DNA of 10,116 nucleotides from Liolophura sinensis. Its lineage: Eukaryota; Mollusca; Polyplacophora; Chitonida; Chitonidae. Position 1 is the first letter of the stretch, and every line of letters starts with the position of its first letter. Positions 1 through 7,854 of this stretch are shown here, piece after piece. Under the pieces are notes generated by a model. It ran no database searches and was not told the DNA's origin. It worked only from the letters and a program-made list of their open reading frames with translations. The stretch covers positions 80,756,028-80,766,143 of the forward strand of contig NC_088295.1 of assembly GCF_032854445.1 (NCBI RefSeq). The letters are read 5' to 3'. The position numbers and the translations under genes were made by a program.

Positions 1-3000
1 TAGCCACAGACCTCTCCGTCCATCTACAGTTAGTATATCCTCGTTACGCAGTTCTCTGAAAGCGTGTCATTTTGAATCATTGGTAGATATTATTACGCCT
101 TTATCTTTTTCATTGCATACTTGACTGTGTAATGCTGAGGGATATACTGTGGAAATTACTAAATACTTGACAATTTATGAACAAAAAACTACGGACTGGA
201 GATAACACTAGTTTTGTGTAGCAAGGAACATTTTTAGAACTATGAAAAGTTGTATATAAGTTGGCTTTTACAATAAACAGTCTCAGGAAAATGAAGTGAC
301 AGCAGAATTCTGGACATACATATATTATGACTCCTGAACTATAGATGTCCAGCTGGTATATGCAGTGGTACACTGTCATATAAACCAATATAACATTCCG
401 GCCAGTTCACGTCTGAGTTTCTGAAAGATGCCTTTTTTCCAATGTGACGAAGGCTTGTGACGTAAATGTCCAAGGAAATGATAACGAAGTCATTCTGAAC
501 AGAAAGGTCATTTCCAAACCCACCTCGGTAGTGTCATTCAACATGTTCATGCATCCCCAGAATAAATGTCCTTGTACAGCATTAGAGCAGGGGAAATTGT
601 GAATGTCGTAAAATTACTTAATTAGAAGTACTACTTGGCGTCACCGGAAGCACTGTGGCTGACAGGAAATATATAACCGATGAATTGCACCGAACTTAGT
701 AATGCACTATCGGATGGGTGCTAGCCGTAAATTCTTTCGCTCACAATTGATCAATTAGGAGTGAGAGGAAAAAAGAGGGTACTCAAGGAACGACTATCCA
801 CTTCTGTTGTGTGTTATTTACTTTACGAGAAAGACGATACGGAGTCGAAATGGAAGCTTCGGTTTCCAGCTACTTGTGCGTCACTAACAATAGAGATTTA
901 ATGTGTTCTTCTTGTTGACCTTTCACAACGGCAGAGTTTCTTAATCAAACCGACGCCATGATCCTAACACACAACCCATAGTTTTGATAGATGGACTCGC
1001 CTTTCAAATCGTGTTATCTAAGTATTGACTGGCAGAGACAGAACAAAGGCGTTATTCACTACCGCAATATCTGCAAAGATGTTTGTCTCCCAAACTGCTT
1101 GGTTAATTGTATAAATGGTTTTACCGGGCTGTTTGTCGCTGTTGTTCACAAATCAGAAATTTATGAATTCTAGTAATGTCTGTTATTAATGGGCATTTGT
1201 TGATAAATGGTGATTGACTGCGCCTGTGTTCGATGGTGTACTCCCAGGAACAGAATGTGACTTGTAATGGTTTGCTAACGTTTCCGTCGTTCCAGCAGCC
1301 TGAAGGGGGAAATATTAACGTCCCGTATGCAATTAGTCTGTATTGGTTGGCGCAGTGCGTCAATTGTCACTTTAGCGTCTGTGCTCAGTCTGTATATTGG
1401 TATTGTAGAGTGTCTGGCCTTGACAAATATCAATCAGCAAGACAATGTATAGGTAATTGTCATGTCAAATCACTTGGTAAAGGTTTAGAGGAACGCATTG
1501 GCTCGTTACTTGTATCTCCTTTCTGAAACAATATGTAGGCCTCCACTTCCAGAAATTTCAGAACTAATTTAGCCTAAGTTTTTTTGCGCGCACTTACGGA
1601 CACCTACTGCATCTCTTCAGATGACGAGAGTTTAGCTACACCCAGAGTTAAGTTGCTTATGTGATGACGATCGTAATGACTGGAAGGAAAAAGTGTTGCA
1701 AATTTCCTGCACGTTAACTTGTTTCGAAAACAGAAAATTCTCCCTTGTTTTCTATATAACTATGCATTATATTAACAGTAGTACTTTGGATTACATTTTT
1801 CTTTTCGAATCTTAAACATGAAAACATTCAAAAACTTAATCAAGTTGTTACATTTTAATGTATAATTTTCGATTGTGAATTTATTCTAAACCGTTTGTTT
1901 TCATGACTTGTTTTCATGTATGGATTTGAGTTTTGACAAGTTCCTCGATATTAAAACGTTTTATGGATGAATGTTTCAGATATTGCAAAGTACTAGTAAT
2001 CTCTTCCTAAGGGTGTTTTATGCGCATGTCTGAACAGTTTCCGTGTGAAAGAATAATGTGATGATATAGCGGTAACGTGAAATTGTGGAATAAGAAGAGT
2101 GGATGACAAGGTTAAAAGTGAGAATGTGTGAATGAAACATGCAGATGTCTTTTTCATGACAAGCAACAGTAAATAATGCATCCTTCAACATGGGTGCCTG
2201 TAAGCCCATATATTCTCGTATTTCTCCGTATTGTCTTTTTTATTGCGGCAATTTCTGATACCTTTTGACACTGTATTTGTGTATACATGTACGGATTTAG
2301 CCTAAATACTGTTAAAAAATAACAATTTGTCAAAAACAGGGTTTGCACAAGACCAGTAATAAAGCTACAGTCACTTTTGGAAAAAAACCATCCCGTGTAT
2401 ATACCAGAACAGTGTGTTGTAAATGACCATGCCTTAATTCGGTTGTTTCCATTGTAGGCACTTGTTTCTTTTTTTTTTTATTTTGTCAGGATTTGGAAAT
2501 GATAGCTTTTTTCGTCGCTTGAATGTGCTGGGCGTTTGTTTTGGGGTTGTATCTGTTAAAATCCTGTTTTTTTGTGTAGGAATATTTTCGATACAAAGAT
2601 GAATTTTATCCATATAAGTGTGTCCAAGCTTTGCCATATAACTGAGTCTCTCATATCAGGCATAGAGCTTTTTCTGGAAGTCACGGTCAGTAATTTGCTA
2701 ACTTTGTTCACTCCATCATCCAAACATTCTTATTACTGATTGTATAAATATTTCCCGTTCCAAAACAGCGTAGGCCTAAACCAGATAAATATGTGACTCT
2801 CAGGTAAATAAAGGCCTACTTACTTTATACTGCAGAAGATGATCATGTGACGATGAGGTCATTTTAAAACTCGATGTTCAATCAGAAGTTAAGGTAAAAC
2901 GTCGTCCTTGTTAAAAACTAAGTAGTTTTTTTTAACACCCTGAAGCTCTTGCTGGCTAATAGAACGAAAGCGCTTTTCTCACCTCAGTCAATCGGCGACT

Positions 3001-3318
3001 CATAAATGAGAGAAATATCCTGCAATACGTCATTAAATATCAGTTGAAATATTTTCCTTCAATACTATCTGCCGCGTGAAATGCTAACGGAAATCATTCA
3101 ACTGAGCATCCAGCGGGTAGAAGCGAAGTAATGATGAGAGTGAACAAGATTTTAATGACAGTCCGTGCGGCAGATGGAAAAGTCCCCCAGTTGCTAGCCA
3201 AAGGTTAGTGGTTTACTCGCGATGAAACTCGCTTCTGTCGTGCAGAAGGTAAGTACTCATATAACCGGCCTTTAATAACAGTCAATGAACTCGTTGTGTA
3301 CTTCTCGTATGTACAGAG
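1..3318 (+). other. Non-coding stretch, probably part of a long intron upstream of PDE exon A
   Basis: I find no recognisable exon here. The next PDE segment upstream of exon A should encode the helix ending in a motif like Leu-Tyr-Phe-x-Arg-Arg, and before it the His-Asp metal-binding motifs. I searched by eye for these ahead of plausible GT donors and did not find them, so the intron probably extends beyond the left edge. Short open frames occur on both strands (for example 991-1173, 1233-1526 and 110-388 on the minus strand), but none resembles a family I know and several overlap antisense. An 11-base T run lies at 2469-2479. The boundary with intergenic DNA, if any, cannot be seen. Confidence 0.5.
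3029..3175. repeat. Cluster of short imperfect inverted repeats
   Basis: Three pairs of 8-9 base inverted repeats fall within about 150 bp: gtcattaa (3029-3036) with ttaatgac (3152-3159), tcagttgaa (3040-3048) with ttcaactga (3097-3105), and atctgccgc (3067-3075) with gcggcagat (3167-3175). The first two pairs are nested and could form one structure; the third crosses them. This could be the remnant of a foldback element or chance in AT-rich DNA. No target-site duplication is evident. Confidence 0.25.
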
Positions 3319-3458
3319 GTCGATCCAAATTCTTCGCCATGGTTGAGGAAGATGGTGTTGGTTGGGAGGACAAAGAGAGGAAGACTGTTCTTCGTGACAT
3401 CCTTATGACAGCCTGTGACGTGGCCGCCATTACCAAACCATGGGAGGTTCAGAGACAG
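3319..3458 (+). CDS. PDE11A: PDE11-like exon A: metal-binding Asp segment
   Basis: This exon gives 46 full codons from [12 protein letters not shown] to WEVQRQ, preceded by two bases of a split codon. The core [13 protein letters not shown] is the class I PDE signature. Its Asp (codon 3417-3419) corresponds to PDE5 Asp764, the last of the four metal ligands; the His, His and Asp partners lie in exons outside the window. The donor is CAG|gtaacc, phase 0. Two acceptors fit: AG at 3315-3316 (exon from 3317) or AG at 3317-3318 (exon from 3319). I prefer 3319 because a preceding C would complete Arg, giving the family's Arg-Arg before x-x-Phe-Phe. The segment between Phe-Phe and the signature is acidic and divergent, as is usual in this family. 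Confidence 0.93.
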
Positions 3459-6056
3459 GTAACCCTTACACGCATTGTCTGCAATGAAGTCTAATCTCTC
3501 TACACTTAAGGGTCCATCCAAACTGTCTGCAGTAAGGCAATCACCCCAAACGTTTACAAGTCAAGCGGTCGCTCAATCTCTTCACGGTAAACCCGAAAAG
3601 GCCGGAGACCGTCTTACAAAGATGTCGCAACGCTGCGTAAAGTGCTTTTGCCATGATGACGTATCTCTTCACTATTACTCCAATGCGCACTCCTTCGTAA
3701 GACGGACACTTGCACTAAGGCGGCCGCTCAAAACGTCCGCAGTAAGGCGGTTGTCCAATCCGACATAAGTTTACTGCGTGAACTACAATGCCAGTATTTC
3801 GTTTATCAATTAAAGCCACTTCGTTGATGAAAATTTTGTGTTCACTGTTCAAAAGATTCATCACATGGAGACAAAGTATCTATTAATTAATTATCCAAAT
3901 GTTTTCAGAACACGTATGGCGTACCCATAATATCATTGTTTTTTCCTAAAACTTTGAATCTTTACAGTGTGATTTTATGTGTGCAATTACAGCAATTTGA
4001 CGACATATCTGTCCTGAGCAGGCCACTGTACATCTTCAGGGTCCCACATTCACAAAATTCGCATGTCATATTTTTAGACACTATCTAGATTGTAGCGGCT
4101 TTAGGCGATGTGATTTATGCCAAAAAATAATATACGGTTCTGAGAAATGTGAAGTTCGGTGAAAATGTGCCCATTTTCGTACGCAAGGTCGAAGCAGGAA
4201 AAGGGAGCTGGATGTCGATCGCTCAAGCTCAAGCTACTGGCCTGGACAGAGGCGCTTTAAATGGGTCGATAATGATGGCTTTTTCACCGCGTCGAACTAA
4301 CAAACCGTGTGTGATATGCAATGACAAGGGGCATGTGACACACTTCACTTTTCTTACATACTGACGGCATCGTCGTTTCTATTTGCAGGTAGCAGATTTG
4401 GTCATGTCCGAATTCTTCGATCAGGGCGACAAAGAGAGGAACGAACTAAATATTCAGCCTCAGGTAACAGCCCGTACCCAAGATACCAAAACCCATGCGA
4501 TTGGTCATATAATAACTACCTCTAATATGGAAATGTGCTTCCATGCGTTCTCGGGGGTGGGGGTGGGGGGGGGGGGGGTACAGAGAGATTGCTTTACGAC
4601 AGGTGAATTGAATTTCCGGTACTTCTTAATGCCTATCTATTGATTTGTCGGGGTCACAATTGAGATTTAATTGGCGTGGGAATAAACATTGTACGCTTTT
4701 GGTTAGGTAAAGCCCCAAAACATTGTCTCACTTATTGTTATTATCTATCCGGTATGAGCCCCTCTCCCTCCTAAGACGTTTCCTCCGATTTTGTTGTTTG
4801 AGCTCTTGGTGAGGGTTGTCGGTACCTCGATAGAACCTTGCCAGCACTGTTTGATTGTGAAGCACGGTTTAGAGTAGGTCTGGAGTTAAATTTCTCGACA
4901 TATCTCATTAGAGGGTCGTTAAGATGCCACGGGTCGTGTCTACGTTATTGCTTCTTTGTGAAACAAGGAATGCTGTGTGTCTTTTGTACATAATGGTGTT
5001 CTTTCTGTCCATACACACATGCTGGTAGTTCTGACCTATCGTGCGCGTATACTCATGTTATTATCATTTCTTTGTGTCCTAGGCTTTAATGGACCGGGAA
5101 AGACAGGATGAGCTGCCAAAGTTACAACTGGGGTGGATCGACGGCATATGTCTGCCTCTCTATAAGGTACATATAACACCTCTGCTTGTACTCGCTATGC
5201 GTTCCAGGTAGCACAATCTTTATATTGTCTAAATTAACCTCTTTCTCTAGCATATTGGAATTGTGACATAAAGTACATAGAGCTCATGTGATCCGCAATA
5301 GCTAAAGTACTGTTTAATTGACGTCCTATTGTTGTATGTCACATTACCAAGAACAGAATAGAATAGATATTTTGCAGACATTGTTTCCCTTCGCCTATAA
5401 TACTAACATCTATCTAGTAGGTGAAAACAATATTCAGACATAAGTTCGATCGAATACCATTCAACTAAAAAAGACTGTATTTCAGGAGTATCTATATAGA
5501 ATTATTTGGTGGAAATGAAATGCCAATTTCATCGAATCAAAAATTAGAGTTATATGTTCACCGGAACTAAGAAATGTAAACTGTTCAGATGGAACACAGT
5601 ATTTTATTTCTGGGCAAATTTTGTAGGAAAGGTGCTTATAGATAGTGTCTTGTACACGTCTGACGCTTGTGAGTTCTCGTTGCTTTTCACAATCACCAAG
5701 AATATGTCGCCTCAGATCCTGGATAGGAACCACTTATGTTGTCACGTAGTTAACATTTCACTTTACGTATCTCACCAATGCTAAAGCTATGTTTTGAGTA
5801 TTCTTGCACAGCAGATTATATCTATATATGCGCATATTGTGTAAAAGATTAGCTAAGATATTTCAGACTGAATGTAACAGCTGCTCCAGCTTAATGTATC
5901 GCTATACCGTATGTAATTCTAAACTTTCAGGCGCTGGCCAAAATGGAGCCTAAGTTCCAGCCGATGTTAGATGGAGTACTGGCAAACCGACAACAGTGGG
6001 AAATACTGGATGCCGAGCGGCTATCGAAGCAAGCGTTCATTGAAACCGGAGTGTGA
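3319..6056 (+). CDS. PDE11A: 3' part of a PDE11-like cyclic nucleotide phosphodiesterase gene (four exons, C-terminal catalytic domain)
   Basis: Spliced coding parts are 3319-3458, 4389-4463, 5083-5166 and 5931-6056, giving about 140 residues and the stop. The family hydrolyses cAMP and/or cGMP to the 5'-monophosphate in the cytosol. Vertebrate PDE5 and PDE11 carry GAF domains N-terminal to this catalytic domain; those would lie outside the window. Seen in the sequence, in order: Arg-x-x-Phe-Phe, the core [43 protein letters not shown], and a C-terminal helix with [17 protein letters not shown]11 is favoured over PDE5 by Lys-Pro-Trp-Glu, by DELPKLQL and by Trp where PDE5 has Phe. All introns are GT...AG with phase-0 junctions. 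The gene is partial: roughly the first half of the catalytic domain and everything N-terminal is upstream. Orthology to PDE11 rather than an ancestral PDE5/11 is inference. Confidence 0.93.
3497..3770. repeat. Degenerate repeat patch, GC-richer than the surrounding intron
   Basis: Related words recur at irregular spacing. gtctgcagtaaggc near 3525-3538 matches gtccgcagtaaggc at 3735-3748 with one mismatch, and the surrounding 30 bases are also related. aagcggtcgctcaa at 3563-3576 matches aggcggccgctcaa at 3718-3731 with two mismatches. gtcttac near 3611 and gtaagac near 3697 are inverted copies. The patch is rich in CpG compared with its flanks. It looks like diverged copies of a 30-60 bp unit, such as a decayed minisatellite or part of a dispersed element. 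I cannot name a family. Confidence 0.45.
4149..4364 (+). pseudogene. Small open frame ending in an incomplete zinc-knuckle-like motif
   Basis: The frame runs 71 codons inside intron A/B. Near its end is [15 protein letters not shown], with spacing Cys-x2-Cys-x3-Gly-His-x4 and then Thr where a CCHC zinc knuckle would have its last Cys. Knuckles of this kind occur in gag proteins of LTR retrotransposons and in some RNA-binding proteins. The frame shows no other gag or polymerase motif and stops in frame 24 bases before exon B, so it is not part of the PDE. It may be a decayed fragment of a transposon gene or chance; I would not defend it as a functional gene. Confidence 0.2.
4389..4463 (+). CDS. 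PDE11A: PDE11-like exon B: first half of the active-site loop
   Basis: This is a 75-base exon of 25 codons, from [14 protein letters not shown] to ELNIQPQ, bounded by tttgcag and CAG|gtaaca. Both ends are phase 0, so skipping it would keep the frame. By alignment with PDE5 it covers the helix Glu-Phe-Phe and the start of the mobile M-loop (PDE5 about 788-811), which shapes the pocket and inhibitor binding. FFDQGDKER is almost invariant in PDE5 and PDE11. The N-I-x-P ending looks like PDE5, while Val-Ala-Asp-Leu-Val after Arg-Gln looks like PDE11. Confidence 0.94.
4464..5082 (+). other. Intron B/C of the PDE11-like gene (619 bp)
   Basis: A phase-0 GT...AG intron with donor gtaaca and acceptor tttctttgtgtcctag. 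Its main feature is the G-rich tract starting 89 bases after the donor. The rest is plain AT-rich sequence; I see no exon or repeat in 4600-5070. Confidence 0.9.
4553..4578 (+). repeat. G-rich tract G5-T-G5-T-G14, G-quadruplex candidate
   Basis: Five Gs, T, five Gs, T, then fourteen Gs in a row, all on the sense strand of the PDE gene. This satisfies the usual four-run G-quadruplex pattern with one-base loops, so both the non-template DNA strand and the pre-mRNA could fold. It lies in an intron about 90 bases after the exon B donor, a position where G runs often act as intronic splicing enhancers. Tract length is probably polymorphic and prone to sequencing error. Confidence 0.8.
5083..5166 (+). 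CDS. PDE11A: PDE11-like exon C: purine-binding Gln and Trp clamp
   Basis: An 84-base exon of 28 codons, beginning [12 protein letters not shown] and ending ICLPLYK, with both ends phase 0. The Gln of LPKLQLGW (codon 5125-5127) aligns with PDE5 Gln817, the invariant glutamine that hydrogen-bonds the purine. Three residues later Trp (5134-5136) replaces PDE5 Phe820, the aromatic clamp; as I recall, human PDE11A has Trp there too. The first codons complete the M-loop begun in exon B. Skipping this exon would keep the frame but remove the substrate-recognition Gln. Confidence 0.95.
5167..5930 (+). other. Intron C/D of the PDE11-like gene (764 bp)
   Basis: A phase-0 GT...AG intron with donor AAG|gtacat and acceptor attctaaactttcag, with a branch-point-like ttctaaac just upstream. 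Open frames of 76 and 83 codons overlap antisense at 5482-5784, but neither resembles a known protein. I see no repeat or regulatory motif that stands out. Confidence 0.9.
5931..6056 (+). CDS. PDE11A: PDE11-like exon D: C-terminal helix and stop
   Basis: Forty-one codons from [16 protein letters not shown] to FIETGV, then TGA at 6054-6056. Ala-Leu-x-Lys, Pro-Met-Leu-Asp, Asn-Arg-x-x-Trp-Glu and Glu-Arg-Leu match the last helices of vertebrate PDE11, which run ALVKVN...PMLDSV..NR..WE. The tail after Arg-Leu is only nine residues and lacks the Ser-rich extension of human PDE11A. There is no CaaX lipidation motif. The sequence at the stop, GGA|gtgtga, could be read as a weak alternative donor, but nothing supports its use. 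Confidence 0.93.
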   Translation, partial: ALAKMEPKFQPMLDGVLANRQQWEILDAERLSKQAFIETGV

Positions 6057-6106
6057 CATATAGATCGAGGTTCATACATGGATAAATTTATATAGTTATA
6101 TATAGT

Positions 6107-6120
6107 TACGTGTCCACGTA
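6107..6120. repeat. Perfect short palindrome with two-base centre
   Basis: tacgtg-tc-cacgta has six-base arms and two central bases, within the likely 3' UTR, directly after a partly repeated tatatagt (6090-6106). The arms contain ACGTG, the core of bHLH-PAS and E-box-type sites, and another CACGTG E-box follows at 6142-6147. It may be a DNA site; as RNA a two-base loop is strained. Confidence 0.4.
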
Positions 6121-6161
6121 ATATGACATTGGATGAAATCACACGTGCCCATACGATGGCA

Positions 6162-6219
6162 TACTGTCATCCTCAGTCAATGACATTTGACTATCTGGCC
6201 TAGTGATAATATGACAGTA
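6162..6219. repeat. Nine-base inverted repeat with 40-base spacer
   Basis: tactgtcat (6162-6170) is the exact reverse complement of atgacagta (6211-6219). In the 3' UTR this could form a stem-loop. A nine-base arm can occur by chance in a window of this size. Confidence 0.3.
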
Positions 6220-6344
6220 ACGACAACCATTGCTGTCAAAATCGTCTCATGAATTCATCGCTATTGGTACGAGTGTTGAGTGTTAAGGGATTGAACAAAT
6301 CTGATTCATAAGTGTGTGCATCTCGTGAGACGAAGCAATGATGA

Positions 6345-6485
6345 GGTCACTTTATTTCAACGTCACACGCTTCCGAGATAGCAGAAATGGCCGGAGACCC
6401 GGCCCAGACGATACGAGTTGTGATCAAGACGATGGTGCTGAGACAAAGACCCCAGGCCAGCAGCAGTAACACTGTAACAGCGTGA
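6345..6485 (+). other. GC-richer 46-codon open frame in the 3' UTR region
   Basis: A frame open from 6345 to TGA at 6483-6485 contains an ATG at 6387 in good context (G at -3, G at +4), giving 32 residues beginning MAGDPAQTIRVVIK and ending ASSSNTVTA. The stretch 6360-6490 is visibly richer in G+C and in CpG than its flanks, as the true exons are. AGs at 6375-6376 and 6379-6384 could act as acceptors, but the pyrimidine tract is poor. It could be a small downstream open frame, an alternative last exon, or chance. I recognise no family. Confidence 0.25.
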
Positions 6486-7323
6486 CGTGGTGATTATTAG
6501 TCAATGTGATTTTTGCAATGAAAGACAGCGAACAGATAAACACTGAAATCTCTGAGCCGTGTGGAAAGCCAATGTCTTTTTACAAAGAGTTGTCTTGTAT
6601 TGAGGTCACTACAATACTGTTAAACAATCAAGGGGAGATTACTCTCGGGGAAAAGAAATGTACGATAGATATGAAAGCGCGGACACAGATGAACGAGTTC
6701 TCAAGATCAATCTTAAAATATTTTCACCATAAAAAATGTACAACATAGAGAGTAAAACAGCAGGAGAGGCGACATTGTGATAACTGGCAGATGCTCCCAG
6801 ATAACCATGGCTTAACTTAGGATGCAGACGTACCCTAAGCCTGGTGTGAACTTGTGAAAGATTCGTGTGTTCAGAATGCTGAGTGACTGGCCAAAGGTCA
6901 CATTGCAGCAATAACTCTGTTTGTTGTACGACCATTTTGCAGAGCTTGGCGTGAAAAAAGTGCAAAGTGGTAAATCCGCATCACAGACATAACCGTACAT
7001 GGCTAAAGACACTTATGTATTGCTATCCATTAAGACTTAAAGCCCAACCACCGTGTCCACTTGTAAATAGCGCATAGGGGTATCGGAGTTACAACAATAT
7101 GTTGATGTCCACCAAGCACAATTTTACAATGTCTTTACTACTTATAAATTTCAAACCTTTTATTTAACTCTTGATTTAAACTGTTGCACTTTTCAATAAC
7201 TTTACAACGTAGATTAGTTACATTCTAGTCTTATTATCAGGCTTATCACACCTTATGCATAACAAATGCAACTTTATTCCAGACCAAAGCTAAATCTAAC
7301 TAATTCTAACCGGTTTAAATCTT

Positions 7324-7351
7324 AATAAACTTCATAAAACTCCTCATTAAA
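7324..7351 (+). terminator. Paired poly(A) signals AATAAA and ATTAAA
   Basis: AATAAA at 7324-7329 and ATTAAA at 7346-7351 lie 22 bases apart, followed by T/GT-rich sequence (gttttgctgaagtgtta, then gttcggatgttatgtg), which is the arrangement expected around an animal cleavage site. It is the first canonical hexamer after the PDE stop codon. Hexamers are frequent in AT-rich DNA, so use is unproven. Confidence 0.4.
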
Positions 7352-7370
7352 GTTTTGCTGAAGTGTTACA

Positions 7371-7850
7371 AGAAATATGTTCGGATGTTATGTGAAAATG
7401 GATGTGCGTGAATTTTCTTACTGCTTTTCTCATGGTGTGATTATTACAGGTTCGAATTAATTATTTTGGCACCATCTTATAATGAACAGAACCCAGCGTA
7501 TTGTTATAGTGATGGGCATGCGAACACTTCTACTGCTAAAACTGTCCTGACATTTTGCCTTTAAATAGTTGCTGTAAAAGACATCATTATCTCTGTTATA
7601 ACTTTTAATGCCACACTTCTGTCACTCTACATCTTTTGTCATTCCTCTTGCACACGGTGTTGTTTGGCATAGTAATATCACGCGATATTTTAGTGGTTTT
7701 CTGTGCAGAAATCATCACTCATGGCAATGGTTATCTTATAATAACACTTCACACAACACCGCTCAAAAAACTGGGTTAGAACGGTTGTCATGGGCACCTG
7801 GCGAACACTTATAGTCAAAAACTTATAATAATAAGCAAAGAACTGAGCAT
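7371..7850. other. Unassigned stretch between the likely PDE 3' end and the candidate promoter
   Basis: AT-rich sequence with one unrecognised 68-codon open frame (7608-7814, +) lacking any motif I know. I see no repeat, RNA gene or exon here. Confidence 0.5.
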
Positions 7851-7854
7851 AATC

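Larger units (their letters stand above)
3459..4388 (+). other. Intron A/B of the PDE11-like gene (930 bp)
   Basis: The donor gtaacc at 3459 and the acceptor gtttctatttgcag ending at 4388 give a phase-0 GT...AG intron with a good pyrimidine tract. Reading through the donor meets an in-frame TAA at 3492-3494, so retention would truncate the protein just after the metal-binding segment. The intron carries a degenerate repeat patch (3497-3770), a homeodomain-like attaattaatta stretch near 3882-3893, and a small open frame at 4149-4364. Confidence 0.9.
6057..7370 (+). other. Probable 3' UTR of the PDE11-like gene
   Basis: No further coding exon of the PDE is expected after exon D. The first canonical AATAAA after the stop is at 7324, which would give a 3' UTR of about 1.3 kb. 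Earlier weak variants (GATAAA at 6081, CATAAA at 6728) could give shorter forms. The stretch contains two inverted repeats, a GC-richer open frame at 6345-6485, and overlapping antisense open frames at 6506-6748 (+) and 6639-6965 (-) that I do not recognise. The end point is an estimate. Confidence 0.45.

Noticed and set aside
2462-2489. Long T run followed by tttgtcag as a splice acceptor, or as the tail of a retroposed copy on the minus strand
   Set aside because: The sequence after the AG has stops soon in all useful frames and no PDE similarity. No retroposed gene body is visible next to the A/T run.
2770-2819. gtaggcct and aggcctac as an inverted repeat
   Set aside because: The arms are eight bases around a self-complementary AGGCCT core, so they are easily explained by chance.
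3180-3260. A coding-like run before the donor at 3249 (reading MKLASVVQK in one frame) as the exon preceding exon A
   Set aside because: That frame leaves no bases over at the donor, which does not fit the phase of exon A. The frame that does fit reads nothing like the LYFxRR helix expected there and is closed by a TAG near 3205.
4300-4350. Resemblance of KPCVICNDK to the start of a nuclear receptor DNA-binding domain
   Set aside because: The following residues lack the Gly-x-His-Tyr-Gly and the second Cys pair, and there is no GT donor after the motif. A degenerate zinc knuckle fits the Gly-His spacing better.
5482-5784. Overlapping sense and antisense open frames in intron C/D
   Set aside because: Both are of a length expected by chance, overlap each other antisense, and resemble nothing known.
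6639-6965. 108-codon open frame on the minus strand, the longest in the window
   Set aside because: It has no recognisable domain, lies opposite other frames in the likely 3' UTR, and shows no promoter, splice or codon pattern that supports a gene.
7319-7355. Similarity of ttaataaacttc at 7322 to the same word near 8420 as a repeat pair
   Set aside because: The match does not extend beyond about 12 bases of low-complexity AT-rich sequence.
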